This document shows positions 34,980-45,700 of a DNA stretch of 64,000 bases, piece after piece (within the stretch, counting starts at the first letter, position 1; each line of letters begins with the position of its first letter). The stretch is taken from NCBI GenBank assembly GCA_023667695.1, contig JAMOZY010000005.1, positions 1-64,000 on the forward strand. Reading direction: 5' to 3'. Source of the DNA: Clostridium sp. (GTDB lineage: Bacteria; Bacillota; Clostridia; Lachnospirales; Lachnospiraceae). The position numbers were made by a program, and so were the translations under genes. The notes below the pieces were generated by a model. It did not search any database and was not told where the DNA came from. It was given only the letters and a program-made list of their open reading frames with translations.

Positions 34980-35786
34980 ATGAAAAAAATGGTTGCTTTT
35001 ATTACTATTTTATCGCTTACAATCATAGCTATGACGGGGTGTGGAAAAACAGAAGGCGGAACCGTATCTACCGACGGCTCAACATCTATGGAGAAGGTAA
35101 TCAGTGCCCTGGGAGAGGCCTTTGAGGAAGATAATTCCGGTATTACCTTTACATATAATCCTACCGGCTCCGGCTCCGGAATTACGGCAGTGGCAGAAGG
35201 ACGCTGTGATATCGGCCTTTCCAGCCGTAACCTGAAAGAAGAAGAATTAGCACAAGGCTTGACAGAGACTATACTTGCTCTTGATGGTATTGCTGTGATT
35301 GTAAATCCGGATAATCCGGTAAACGACCTTGACCTTGAAACAATTGGCAGAATCTATAAGGGAGAAATAACAAATTGGAAGGACATAGGCGGTAATGATT
35401 CGGAAATTGTTCTCATTGGCCGTGAAGCGGGAAGCGGCACAAGGGATGGATTTGAATCAATCACAGGTACGGAAGATGCCTGTAAGTATCGTCAGGAACT
35501 TACATCTACTGGAGATGTAATTACAACAGTGGCAGGTAATCCAGGGGCAATCGGATATGCTTCTCTTGCGTCTGTAAAGGAAACGGTAAAAGCTCTTTCT
35601 GTTGGCGGTATTGTGCCTACGGAAGAAAGTGTAAAAGATGGCAGTTATGTGGTACAGCGTCCTTTTGTACTGGTAACCAAAAACGATACAGAGCTTTCGG
35701 CAGCAGCACAGAAATTCTTTGACTATATTACGTCATCAGAAGCGAATGAGATTATCTCTTCTGCAGGTGCTGTACCGGTAAGGTAA
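34980..35786 (+). CDS. pstS: phosphate-binding lipoprotein PstS
   Basis: 268 residues. Captures phosphate outside the membrane for the PstCAB importer. Signal peptide with lipobox M-T-G-C (Cys 21). Phosphate-contacting loops are visible: DGSTSM (about 31-36), PTGSGSGI (about 60) and GREAGSGTRDGFE (about 140). AAAGGAG precedes the start. First gene of a seven-gene Pst-Pho unit. Confidence 0.95.
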   Translation: MKKMVAFITILSLTIIAMTGCGKTEGGTVSTDGSTSMEKVISALGEAFEEDNSGITFTYNPTGSGSGITAVAEGRCDIGLSSRNLKEEELAQGLTETILALDGIAVIVNPDNPVNDLDLETIGRIYKGEITNWKDIGGNDSEIVLIGREAGSGTRDGFESITGTEDACKYRQELTSTGDVITTVAGNPGAIGYASLASVKETVKALSVGGIVPTEESVKDGSYVVQRPFVLVTKNDTELSAAAQKFFDYITSSEANEIISSAGAVPVR

Positions 35787-35797
35787 GGTGAAGTCAA

Positions 35798-36670
35798 ATG
35801 AAAAACAGAAAGCGGCTTATGGAAAATGCCATACATGGCATTTTTCTGATACTTGGTCTGATTACGATTGGCTGTGTACTTTTGATTACTGTTTACCTTG
35901 TTATATCCGGGCTTCCGGCAATCCACAAAATTGGTATTTTTAATTTCTTTTTTGGAAAAAAATGGGCTTCTACGGCAGTACAGCCTCAGTATGGAATTTT
36001 ACCCTTTATTCTTACAAGTATTTACGGTACGGCTGGAGCAATTGCTATTGGAGTGCCAATTGGTTTTATGACAGCGGTTTATCTTTCGAAGCTTGCACCG
36101 TCTAAGGTGAAAACCGTGATTGAAACAGCAGTTAGTCTGCTTGCAGGTATTCCCTCGGTTGTTTATGGACTTGTAGGAATGATGGTGCTTGTTCCGGGAA
36201 TACGAATCATTTTCCGGATTCCGGACGGTGCCAGTCTGTTTGCTGCGATTATTGTGTTGGCGATTATGATTTTGCCCTCCATTATCAAAGTATCCCTTAC
36301 GGCATTAGAAGCTGTCCCGAAGGAATATGAGGATGCCTCCCTTGCGCTTGGCGCAACGCCGGTTGAAACCTACTTCCGTGTATCTGTTCCGGCGGCAAAG
36401 AGCGGCATTGCGGCGGCTGTCGTGTTAGGGGTCGGCAGAGCGATTGGTGAAGCAATGGCCGTTATGATGGTGGCAGGAAACGCACCCAATATGCCGGAAA
36501 TTTTTCAGAGCGTTCGCTTTCTTACAACTGCCGTGGCAAGTGAAATGTCTTATGCGGCGGATGGAAGCTTACAAAAACAGGCACTATTTTCCATTGCGTT
36601 GGTGCTGTTCCTTTTTATCATGCTGATAAATGCCGTGTTGAATTTCTTTTTGAAACGTAGCAAGGAGTAG
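35798..36670 (+). CDS. pstC: phosphate ABC transporter permease PstC
   Basis: 290 residues with six membrane helices. The inner-membrane-permease motif is visible (EAVPKEYEDASLALGATPVE, about 168-187), the point of contact with PstB. Also GIPSVVYGLVGMMVLVPG. It begins 11 bp after pstS and runs straight into pstA. Confidence 0.94.
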   Translation: MKNRKRLMENAIHGIFLILGLITIGCVLLITVYLVISGLPAIHKIGIFNFFFGKKWASTAVQPQYGILPFILTSIYGTAGAIAIGVPIGFMTAVYLSKLAPSKVKTVIETAVSLLAGIPSVVYGLVGMMVLVPGIRIIFRIPDGASLFAAIIVLAIMILPSIIKVSLTALEAVPKEYEDASLALGATPVETYFRVSVPAAKSGIAAAVVLGVGRAIGEAMAVMMVAGNAPNMPEIFQSVRFLTTAVASEMSYAADGSLQKQALFSIALVLFLFIMLINAVLNFFLKRSKE

Positions 36671-36676
36671 GTGAAA

Positions 36677-37540
36677 ATGCAAAAACAATTAATTTCTTTT
36701 AAAAGGAAAACATATATTACAGCCATGAGGGTACTGATGGGGATTTCCGTAAGCATTACCTGTGGATTGGTATTATTTTTAATCGGTTATGTATTGTGGA
36801 AGGGACTGCCCAATGTATCGTGGGAATTACTTACTACAAAGCCGAGTTATCTGTCTGAACGGATAGGGATTCTGCCGGATATTCTCAATACAGTCTATAT
36901 TGTACTGGCGACCTTGGTGCTGGTTCTCCCTCTGGGTGTAGGCGCTGCAGTTTACCTTACGGAATATGCTAAAAATAAAAAGCTGGTGGCCATAATTGAG
37001 TATGCTGCTGAAACCTTATCCGGAATACCATCTATTATTTATGGTCTTGTAGGGATGCTGCTTTTTTGTCAGTTTTTTGGCATGAAAACTTCTCTCCTGG
37101 CGGGAGCATTTACATTAGTAATCATGAATCTGCCTACCGTTATGCGTACAACACAGGAGAGCTTAAAAACTGTGCCGGAAAGCTTTCGAGAGGGTGCTTT
37201 CGGACTGGGTGCCGGAAAATGGCGTGTAATTTATACCGTTGTACTTCCCGGTTGTATTGACGGTGTTATAACGGGCTGCATCCTATCCATCGGGCGTATT
37301 CTTGGAGAATCAGCGGCACTTCTTTTTACAGCTGGGTTTGCCCATGCCCTGAACGGAATTTTCAAAGGACTTAGCAGTGCAGGGGCAACACTGACAGTTG
37401 CATTATATGTCTATGCAAAGGAAAATGGAGAATTTGGAATTGCCTTTGCTATTGCTGCTATTCTTATGATTTTAACGGTGTTTATTAATCTGGCAGCTAC
37501 ATTAGCGGGCAGATACTTTCAAAAGAGGAGAAGTGTATGA
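36677..37540 (+). CDS. pstA: phosphate ABC transporter permease PstA
   Basis: 287 residues from ATG 36677; an in-frame GTG at 36671 is possible, but AGGAG (36663) spaces better with the ATG. Six membrane helices, with [15 protein letters not shown] and the coupling helix [20 protein letters not shown]. Its stop overlaps the pstB start by 4 bp. Confidence 0.94.
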   Translation: MQKQLISFKRKTYITAMRVLMGISVSITCGLVLFLIGYVLWKGLPNVSWELLTTKPSYLSERIGILPDILNTVYIVLATLVLVLPLGVGAAVYLTEYAKNKKLVAIIEYAAETLSGIPSIIYGLVGMLLFCQFFGMKTSLLAGAFTLVIMNLPTVMRTTQESLKTVPESFREGAFGLGAGKWRVIYTVVLPGCIDGVITGCILSIGRILGESAALLFTAGFAHALNGIFKGLSSAGATLTVALYVYAKENGEFGIAFAIAAILMILTVFINLAATLAGRYFQKRRSV

Positions 37541-38292
37541 ATAATATTATGACAATAAAGGACATGTGTCTGTGGTATGGAAATACACAGGCTTTGAAGG
37601 ATATCAATATCGAGCTTGAGGAAAGGCGTATTACTGCTCTGATTGGTCCTTCCGGGTGCGGAAAATCTACCTTTCTTAAAACGCTGAATCGAATGAATGA
37701 CCTTATTACCGGTGTGCGGATTACAGGAGAAATATGTTACAGGGAGCATAATATTTTTGCTACAGATGTAGATGTCAATGAGCTTCGCCGGAACATTGGC
37801 ATGGTTTTTCAAAAGCCGAATCCGTTTCCTATGAGTATTTATGATAATATTGCTTACGGACCAAGGACGCATGGGATTAAAAATAAAGCAAAGCTGGATG
37901 ATATAGTAGAACGCTCCCTGCGTATGGCTGCAATCTGGGAGGAAGTAAAGGACAGGCTAAAAAAATCAGCATTAGGATTATCAGGTGGTCAACAGCAGCG
38001 GCTTTGCATTGCCCGGGCATTAGCAGTAGAGCCGGATGTGCTTCTGATGGATGAGCCTACCAGCGCTCTTGATCCGATTTCCACATCTAAGATTGAGGAG
38101 CTTGCAATGGAATTGAAAGATAAGTATACTATTATCATTGTAACGCACAATATGCAGCAGGCTGTGCGGATTTCCGACAATACGGCTTTCTTTCTTCTTG
38201 GTAATTTGATTGAATATGGGAATACACAGAAAATGTTTGAGCAGCCAAAGGACAAGCGGACAGAGGATTATATTACGGGGAGGTTTGGATAA
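37537..38292 (+). CDS. pstB: phosphate ABC transporter ATPase PstB
   Basis: 251 residues. Energises PstCA. Walker [10 protein letters not shown] (about 34-42), Q-loop [16 protein letters not shown], signature [15 protein letters not shown] (about 148) and Walker [14 protein letters not shown] are all intact. The start overlaps pstA; its stop codon shares a base with the phoU ATG. Confidence 0.96.
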   Translation: MNNIMTIKDMCLWYGNTQALKDINIELEERRITALIGPSGCGKSTFLKTLNRMNDLITGVRITGEICYREHNIFATDVDVNELRRNIGMVFQKPNPFPMSIYDNIAYGPRTHGIKNKAKLDDIVERSLRMAAIWEEVKDRLKKSALGLSGGQQQRLCIARALAVEPDVLLMDEPTSALDPISTSKIEELAMELKDKYTIIIVTHNMQQAVRISDNTAFFLLGNLIEYGNTQKMFEQPKDKRTEDYITGRFG

Positions 38293-38942
38293 TGAGAAGT
38301 CGTTTTGATGAACAGCTTGCTACGCTTAATAATGAGCTTACCCAAATGGGAGCCATGTGTGAGGATGCCATTGCCATTGCTTCAAAGGCAATGATGATGG
38401 GGGATGCCGCCCTTGCGGATAAAGTGTTATCCCTTGATGGTGAAATTAACCGGATGGAGCGTACTATAGAAACACTGTGTCTGAAGCTTCTGCTACAGCA
38501 ACAGCCGGTAGCAAGGGATTTGCGGCAGATTTCCGCAGCCCTTAAGATGATTACTGATATGGAGCGGATTGGAACGCAGGCAGCGGACATTGCGGAAATT
38601 ATCACGTTTCTTGATGGAAGGACAGGTGAGGAATGTGAGCATATTCGGTTTATGGCAGATGCAGCGAGCCAGATGGTTACGGAAAGCATAGATGCTTTTG
38701 TAAAGCAGGATGTCGTATTAGCGGATACGGCAATTAACCGTGATGATGTGGTTGATGGCTTATTTTTGCAGGTCAAGTCATCCTTGATTCAGTTGATAGC
38801 AGAAAAGCCGACGGATGGAGGATATGCATTGGATTTACTGATGATTGCCAAATATTTTGAACGTATCGGGGATCACGCGGTAAATATTGCAGAGTGGGTT
38901 GCTTTTTCTGTAACAGGAAAACATAAAGGAGCAGATTTATGA
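38292..38942 (+). CDS. phoU: phosphate signalling regulator PhoU
   Basis: 216 residues, all-helical with two PhoU repeats (about 10-105 and 115-205). Metal-binding patterns ARDLRQISAALKMITDMERIG and the later LLMIAKYFERIGDHAVNIAE are present. PhoU links the Pst transporter to the PhoR kinase and shuts the regulon off when phosphate is plentiful. It overlaps phoP by 4 bp. Confidence 0.95.
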   Translation: MRSRFDEQLATLNNELTQMGAMCEDAIAIASKAMMMGDAALADKVLSLDGEINRMERTIETLCLKLLLQQQPVARDLRQISAALKMITDMERIGTQAADIAEIITFLDGRTGEECEHIRFMADAASQMVTESIDAFVKQDVVLADTAINRDDVVDGLFLQVKSSLIQLIAEKPTDGGYALDLLMIAKYFERIGDHAVNIAEWVAFSVTGKHKGADL

Positions 38943-39616
38943 AAATATGGTGTGTTGAGGATGACGAAAGTATCCGGGATATTGAAGTATATACACTCAA
39001 TTCTACTGACTTTGAAGCAGAAGGCTTTTCTGATGCAGCGGCTTTTCGGGATGCGTTAACCAAGAGTAAGCCGGATTTGATTATTCTTGATATTATGCTG
39101 CCAGGGGAGGACGGCGTGACGCTGTTAAAATTTTTGAAGGATAACCCTGACACCTGTAGGATTCCTGTTATCATGGCAACTGCAAAGGGCATGGAGTATG
39201 ATAAAATCCAGAGCCTTGATTTAGGGGCGGACGATTATCTTGTAAAGCCTTTTGGAATGATGGAAATGGTTTCCCGTGTAAAAGCTGTCCTTCGTCGATG
39301 TAATCCTGCAGTGATAGAACATCTTTTGAAAGCAGACGGTCTTGTTGTCAATTTAGATGAGCATACAGTTGCCATTGACAATGAAAGAATCCAGTTGACT
39401 TTAAAAGAATATGAACTGCTTCGGCTGTTTCTGTCTCATCCGGGAATTGTATTTACCCGCGACCAGCTTTTAAATGATATCTGGGGGGCTGATTATGTCA
39501 GTGAAACGAGGACCGTTGATATGCATATCCGTACCTTGCGGATGAAATTAGGAAAGTATGGGAAAATGATTGAAACAGTGCGTGGTGTCGGTTATAGATT
39601 AGAGGTGCAGGCATGA
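38939..39616 (+). CDS. phoP: phosphate response regulator PhoP/PhoB type
   Basis: 225 residues, OmpR class. Receiver domain with acidic pocket EDDES (7-11), phospho-acceptor Asp in IILDIMLPGEDG (about 50) and Lys in YLVKPFG (about 101). The C-terminal winged helix (about 130-225) has LTLKEYELLRLFLSHPG and DMHIRTLRMKLG. Placement between phoU and phoR makes the phosphate role nearly certain. Overlaps both neighbours by 4 bp. Confidence 0.93.
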   Translation: MKIWCVEDDESIRDIEVYTLNSTDFEAEGFSDAAAFRDALTKSKPDLIILDIMLPGEDGVTLLKFLKDNPDTCRIPVIMATAKGMEYDKIQSLDLGADDYLVKPFGMMEMVSRVKAVLRRCNPAVIEHLLKADGLVVNLDEHTVAIDNERIQLTLKEYELLRLFLSHPGIVFTRDQLLNDIWGADYVSETRTVDMHIRTLRMKLGKYGKMIETVRGVGYRLEVQA

Positions 39617-41271
39617 CAAAGAAGATTTTTAAATCGATTATGATTGTAGCGGGAGTTGTTCTGACTGCGAGTCTTGTTATCATTCTGGGATGTCTTTATG
39701 ATTATTTTAGCGAGGTTCAGGAGAAACAGTTAGAGGATGAGCTGTCTTTGGCTGCCACAGCCGTTGAAATGAATGGACAGGAGTATCTTGAGGAATTACA
39801 ATCAAGGGGATATCGTCTGACATGGGTTGCTGAAAATGGTGAAGTTATATATGATACACAGTCTGATGCGGAAAATATGGAGAACCATGGGGATAGAGAG
39901 GAAATTAAACAGGCGCTGCAAAGCGAAGAGGGAAAAAGCCTGCGTTATTCCACGACATTGTTAGAAAAAACACTTTACTGTGCAAGAAGACTGAATGACG
40001 GTTCTGTACTTCGGATTTCTGTTAGCCGTGCTACCGTATGGATGCTTGTTTTGGGAATCATGCAGCCGATTTTAGTTGTGATTGCCGCAGCTCTCATTTT
40101 ATCAGGAGTGTTGGCGGGCCGGATTTCCAAGCATATTGTGGAGCCCCTAAACAGTCTTGATTTGGAAAAACCTCTGGAGAATGATACATATGAGGAATTA
40201 TCCCCTTTATTAAACCGTATCAATAAGCAGCACAAGCAGATAGATATGCAGTTGTCAGAGCTGCAGAGAAAAAATGATGAATTTGCACAGATTACCCAAG
40301 GCATGACGGAAGGGCTTGTGCTTTTGAATGAAAAAAATATGATTTTGAATATCAATCCTGCTGCGCTGAAACTATTTCACACAAGTGAATTCTGCGTGGG
40401 GAAAGATTTTCTGACGGTGGAGCGAAGCCCTGGGGTGAACCATGCCATACAGGACGCATTCTCAAATGGACACAGTGAGATTCATATGGAACGAGAAGGA
40501 AAGGAATATCAGCTTCATATCAACCGCATTGAGTCAAATGATGCTGTAATCGGAGCGGTTGTGCTGGTTTTTGATATAACAGAAGCAGCGTTCGCAGAGA
40601 GAAACCGGCGGGAGTTTACTGCTAATGTATCACATGAATTGAAAACTCCGTTGCAATCGATTATGGGGAGTGCAGAGCTGATGGAAAACGGCCTTGTAAA
40701 ATCTGAAGATATGACCCGCTTTGTAGGACATATCCGCACGGAGGCGGAGCGGCTTGTAACACTGATTGATGATATTATCCGTCTATCCCAATTAGACGAG
40801 GGATGCGATATGCCTTTTGAAAATGTTGATTTATATGAGGTCACAACAGATGTAACTGCGGGGCTTCAAGATATAGCATCGATGAAGGACATTGAAATTA
40901 TTGTAACAGGGGAAACAGTCAGGATAAAAAGTGTCCGGCGGCTATTGACAGAAATCATATTTAATCTTTGCGATAATGCGGTCAAATATAATAAGGATGG
41001 CGGTAGGGTAGAAGTTTCTATAAGCAGACAGGAAAATCATGCTGTGATTTCTGTGAAGGATTCGGGAATCGGTATACCGCCGGAACATCAGGCAAGAATA
41101 TTTGAACGGTTTTATCGTGTAGACAAGAGCCGCTCGAAGGAGTCAGGCGGAACGGGCTTAGGGCTTTCCATTGTAAAACATGCTGTACAGTATTTGAATG
41201 GTCGGATTGACTTACAGAGCAGTCCCGGAGAAGGAACCGTTATACAGATTCTTTTTGACTGTATCGGATAA
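39613..41271 (+). CDS. phoR: phosphate sensor histidine kinase PhoR type
   Basis: 552 residues. TM1 at about 8-32, a sensor region of about 110 residues outside, TM2 at about 142-168, a HAMP-like linker, a PAS domain (about 222-325; ITQGMTEGLVLLNE) and the kinase core. The phospho-His is in VSHELKTPL (about 340); N-box NLCDNAVKYN, then GIGIPPEHQARIFERFYR and GTGLGLSIV. It senses phosphate status through Pst/PhoU. Last gene of the unit; a terminator follows. Confidence 0.93.
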   Translation: MTKKIFKSIMIVAGVVLTASLVIILGCLYDYFSEVQEKQLEDELSLAATAVEMNGQEYLEELQSRGYRLTWVAENGEVIYDTQSDAENMENHGDREEIKQALQSEEGKSLRYSTTLLEKTLYCARRLNDGSVLRISVSRATVWMLVLGIMQPILVVIAAALILSGVLAGRISKHIVEPLNSLDLEKPLENDTYEELSPLLNRINKQHKQIDMQLSELQRKNDEFAQITQGMTEGLVLLNEKNMILNINPAALKLFHTSEFCVGKDFLTVERSPGVNHAIQDAFSNGHSEIHMEREGKEYQLHINRIESNDAVIGAVVLVFDITEAAFAERNRREFTANVSHELKTPLQSIMGSAELMENGLVKSEDMTRFVGHIRTEAERLVTLIDDIIRLSQLDEGCDMPFENVDLYEVTTDVTAGLQDIASMKDIEIIVTGETVRIKSVRRLLTEIIFNLCDNAVKYNKDGGRVEVSISRQENHAVISVKDSGIGIPPEHQARIFERFYRVDKSRSKESGGTGLGLSIVKHAVQYLNGRIDLQSSPGEGTVIQILFDCIG

Positions 41272-41302
41272 GAGCTTGTTTATCATTTTCATCTTAGCAA
41301 AA

Positions 41303-41345
41303 CATTCTGTATGATTAGGATGAAATAATTTAGTCATACAGAATG
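41303..41345 (+). terminator. hairpin after phoR
   Basis: CATTCTGTATGA (41303-41314) pairs exactly with TCATACAGAATG (41334-41345); GATTTTATC follows. Likely end of the pst-pho transcript. Confidence 0.7.
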
Positions 41346-41450
41346 GATTTTATCAGGATATGTTAGTAAAATCTTTGGGTTTTTTTATGGAGTGAAATGT
41401 GATATAAGTATAAATAGCGTTTTGTACTGATTTGAGAGCGGAGGTATGGT

Positions 41451-42200
41451 ATGAGTAAGTTAAAAGCAGTGATTTTGGCAGCAGGCAAGGGAACGAGAAT
41501 GAAATCCAATCAGCCCAAGGTGCTGCATGAGATTGATGGGATTTCCATGGTGGAGTATGTGATTCAGGCGGCGAGAGAGGCAGGTGCGGAAGAAATCTGT
41601 CTGGTCGTAGGGCATAAAGCGGAGCTGGTACAGGCAAGAGTGGGGAATGGGGTAACCTATGTATTGCAGGAGGAGCAGCTAGGAACCGGCCATGCAGTAC
41701 GATGTGCCGGAGATTTTATTGGCAGGTCGGGAGATACCATGATTCTTTGTGGAGACACACCGATTATTACGGGAGCAACCCTGAAGGAGCTGCTGGCGTA
41801 TCATAGATTTCATGACCTGAAGGTGACCGTGCTTTCCACAATTCTGGAGGATGCGACAGGATATGGAAGAATTGTCCGGGATGAAAATGGAGACTTTCTG
41901 CGGATTGTGGAGCAGAAGGATGCTTCACCCGAGGAGCAGGAAATTCGGGAGATTAACTCCGGCATGTATGTATTCCGTTCTGCGGATTTATCTGATAGTC
42001 TGAAGAAGCTGAAGAATGATAATGTACAAAAGGAATATTATCTGACCGATACCATTGAGATTATAAATCGTCAGAAGCAGGCTTCCGAAGGTGTGGTAGT
42101 GGGAGCCATGGCAACAGAACGGGTTGATGAAACCAGGGGCGTCAATACAGTGGAGCAGCTGGAGGAAGCGGCGTCCATTCTAAGAGCGCGCCGGGACTGA
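41451..42200 (+). CDS. stand-alone GlmU uridylyltransferase domain
   Basis: 249 residues matching only the N-terminal half of GlmU. It shows the nucleotide loop LAAGKGTRMKS, the QPKVLHEIDG segment, VLQEEQLGTGHAV, ILCGDTPII and INSGMYVF. This domain makes UDP-GlcNAc from GlcNAc-1-P and UTP. Normal bacterial GlmU is about 455 residues, with a C-terminal beta-helix that acetylates glucosamine-1-P. Here the frame ends cleanly after RVDETRGVNTVEQLEEA, and pth begins 16 bp later with no beta-helix remnant. The acetyltransferase must be encoded elsewhere, or the protein serves another sugar nucleotide. GGAGG precedes the start. Confidence 0.85.
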   Translation: MSKLKAVILAAGKGTRMKSNQPKVLHEIDGISMVEYVIQAAREAGAEEICLVVGHKAELVQARVGNGVTYVLQEEQLGTGHAVRCAGDFIGRSGDTMILCGDTPIITGATLKELLAYHRFHDLKVTVLSTILEDATGYGRIVRDENGDFLRIVEQKDASPEEQEIREINSGMYVFRSADLSDSLKKLKNDNVQKEYYLTDTIEIINRQKQASEGVVVGAMATERVDETRGVNTVEQLEEAASILRARRD

Positions 42201-42215
42201 AATGAGGATGAAGAA

Positions 42216-42788
42216 ATGAAGATAATCGCAGGACTTGGAAATCCCACGAAGGAATATGAAGGAACCAGACATAATATAGGATTTTCAGTGATAGAACGAT
42301 TGGCGGACCAATATAATATTACCATGCAGGAGCGAAAGCATAAGGCAGTTTGCGGGAAGGGCATTCTGGAGGGGGAGAAGGTTTTGCTACTAAAGCCCCA
42401 GACCTATATGAATCTAAGCGGTGAAAGCATAGGGGATGCCGTAGCGTATTATAAAATCAATCCGGAGGAGGATTTGATTGTTATATATGACGATATTGAT
42501 TTGGACACAGGCAGAATCCGCGTCCGTGCAAAGGGAAGCGCCGGGGGACATAACGGTATGAAAAATATCATTCAATGTCTGGGAACCCAGGTGTTTTCCA
42601 GAGTCCGGGTAGGCGTCGGCGCCAAGCCTGAGAACTGGGACCTGGCAGACTATGTACTAGGACATTTCTCAAAAGAGGAGCTTCCCATGATTGAGGAGGG
42701 AAGGCAGGCGGCATGTCAGGCAGTAGAGCTGCTTGTGACCCGGGGGACGGAGGCCGCCATGAATCAGATGAATGTGAGGAAATCATAA
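42216..42788 (+). CDS. pth: peptidyl-tRNA hydrolase
   Basis: 190 residues. Frees tRNAs from peptidyl-tRNA dropped by ribosomes. Family marks are GLGNPTKEYEGTRHNIGF (about 5-22) with the catalytic His in RHN, LLKPQTYMNLSG, VIYDDIDL and the AKGSAGGHNGMKN segment. Length is normal. It abuts mfd with no gap, the usual glmU-pth-mfd order. Confidence 0.96.
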   Translation: MKIIAGLGNPTKEYEGTRHNIGFSVIERLADQYNITMQERKHKAVCGKGILEGEKVLLLKPQTYMNLSGESIGDAVAYYKINPEEDLIVIYDDIDLDTGRIRVRAKGSAGGHNGMKNIIQCLGTQVFSRVRVGVGAKPENWDLADYVLGHFSKEELPMIEEGRQAACQAVELLVTRGTEAAMNQMNVRKS

Positions 42789-45700
42789 ATGAAAGCAATG
42801 ATATCGCCGATTCTGGAAAGTGAGCAATATCAGGCAATATGGAAGGCAATGCAGAAAAACGGTTTTACAGCGGTATCCGGATTAAGTGATACCGCCTTTA
42901 GCTGTGCCGTGTATTGTCTGGGAGGAGAAAGCGCTTATCGGCTGATTATAACCTATAGCGAGCAGCGTGCCAGACAGTTGGAGGAGAATTACCGGTTCTT
43001 TGACCGACAGGTATATGTATATCCCGCCAAGGATGTGTTGTTCTATAGTGCAGATGTCCATGGTAATGCTATCCTGCGACAGCGGATGGAAATTTTAAGA
43101 CGGCTTGTGGAGGGGAAGAAAACCACGATTATTCTACCCATGGAAGCGCTGCTGGAGCGTTTGCCGGAATTATCCCAGTTGGAGCAGAGCCTGTATCGGT
43201 TAAAAAGAGGGGATACCGTTGAAAGCAGAATATTCCGTCAGACCTTGACCGCCCTTGGATATGAGAAGCGGGATTGGGTAGATGCTCCGGGACAGTATGC
43301 TGTTCGTGGCGGGATTCTGGATGTGTTTCCCTTGACGGAGGATTGTCCATACCGAATCGAGCTGTGGGGAGATGAGATTGATTCCCTGCGGAACTTTGAT
43401 GTGGAGAGCCAGCGTTCCATTGAGGAATTAGAAGAGCTGGTCATTTACCCGGCAGGCGAGCTGGTGTTGACAGAGGAGCGGATTGCAAGAGGACTTCGAA
43501 GGATAGAGGCGGAGCATAAGAAGTGTGCCGGGACCTTGAAGGAAACCTTTCAGACAGAGGCTTATGCAAGGCTGAACCGTACCATGAGTACCCTTCGTGA
43601 GGAGCTGTTGGAGCTGCATGAGCTGGCAGGAGCTGACAGCTATCTGCCGTATTTTTATGACAGGCTGGTTTCTGTTCTGGATTACTTTCCGGCAGATACG
43701 AAGATATTTGTAGATGAGCCGAAGCGGGTGACCGAAGGGGCAAGGGCATATGAGCTGGAGTTTCAGGAGAATATGAAGAGCCGGTTAGAGGGGGGCTACA
43801 TCCTGCCGGGGCAGACCCAGGTACTGACCGATTATGCAGAGGTGATTCATAAGCTGAGCCAGAGGCCGGTGCTGCTAAGCTCGCTGTTAGACCAAAGCCT
43901 GGAGGAATGGGGAACGGCTCCATCCATTCATTGGGAATCTAAGCTGGTACAGTCCTATAACAATCATTTTGACCTTTTGGTGAAGAATGTAGGAACATGG
44001 AAGAAAAAGGGATACCGGATTATCATTCTCTGTACATCGGCAACCAGGGCAAGGCGGATTGCGGCGGAATTCGAGGACTATGAGCTGGTCTGTTTTTTTA
44101 GTGAGGATTTAGACCGGGAATTAATGCCTTCCGAGGTAATGGTGGCAGCCGGTCGTTTAAATAAGGGCTTTGAACTGCCGGGACAGAAGCTGGTGGTGGT
44201 AAGTGAAGGGGATATTTTCCAGACCGGGGACCGGACGAGGAAAAAGCGAAGGAAACCCAAATACAGTGGTGAGAGGATTAGCAGCTTTGCAGATATTTCC
44301 GTAGGGGATTATGTGGTACACGAGAATCATGGAATCGGTATTTATCGTGGTATTGAGAAGATAGAGGTGGACCAGATTGCAAAGGATTATATCACCATTG
44401 AATACAAGGACAACAGTAAGCTGTATATTCTGGCATCCCAACTGGACCTGATTCAGAAGTTTTCCGGTAAGGATGGAGTCCGGCCGAAGATTGACAAGCT
44501 TGGAGGAACGGCATGGCAGAATACGAAGAACCGGGTAAAGGGACATGTGGCCGGAATCGCCCGAGAACTGGTGGAGCTGTATGCTGTCCGTCAGTCCAGG
44601 GAAGGGTACGCCTACTCGGAGGATACGATTTGGCAGAAGGAATTCGAGGAGGCATTTCCATATGAGGAGACAGAAGACCAGCTACGTGCCATAGAAGAGA
44701 CGAAGCAGGATATGGAGAGCCATCGGATTATGGATCGTCTGATTTGTGGCGATGTAGGCTATGGCAAGACGGAGATTGCGATACGTGCTGCCTTTAAGGC
44801 GGTGCAGGATGGCAAACAGGTGGCATATCTGGTGCCGACTACCATTTTGGCACAGCAGCATTATGCGACCTTTACAGAGCGTATGAAAAATTATCCGATT
44901 ACGATTAAGATGCTGTCCCGGTTCTGTACGGCGACAGAACAGAAGAAGATTCTGGAGGGCTTGAAAAACGGCATGGTGGATATTGTAATCGGAACCCACC
45001 GGTTATTTTCCAAGGATGTTTCCTATAAGAATCTGGGGCTGCTGATTATTGATGAGGAGCAGCGGTTTGGTGTGGCACATAAGGAAAAAATCAAGCAGAT
45101 GAAAAAGGATATTGATGTGCTGACCTTGACGGCAACGCCGATTCCCCGTACGCTGCATATGAGCCTTATCGGTATTCGCAGCATGAGTCTGCTGGAGGAG
45201 CCGCCGGTAGACCGGCAGGCTATTCAGACCTATGTGCTGGAGTATAATCCGGAGCTGGTCCGGGAGGCGGTGAACCGGGAGCTTGCCAGAGGCGGACAGG
45301 TCTATTATGTTTATAACCGGGTTCAGAATATTGAGGAGATAACCATTGAGCTGCAGGCGCTTTTACCGGAAGCACGGATTGCATTTGCCCATGGACAGAT
45401 GAAGGAGCGGGAGCTGGAAACCATTATGTATCAGTTTATCAATGGGGATATTGATGTACTGGTTACCACTACCATCATTGAAACCGGACTGGATATCTCC
45501 AATGTAAATACCATGATTATCCGGGATGCAGAGAACTTCGGACTGTCCCAGCTGTATCAGCTTCGGGGACGGGTTGGCCGTTCCAGCCGGCGTGCCTCAG
45601 CATTTTTAATGTATCAGCGGGATAAGCTGCTGAAGGAGACGGCAGAGAAGCGGCTGCAGGCGATACGGGAATTCACGGACCTTGGCTCCGGTTACCGGAT

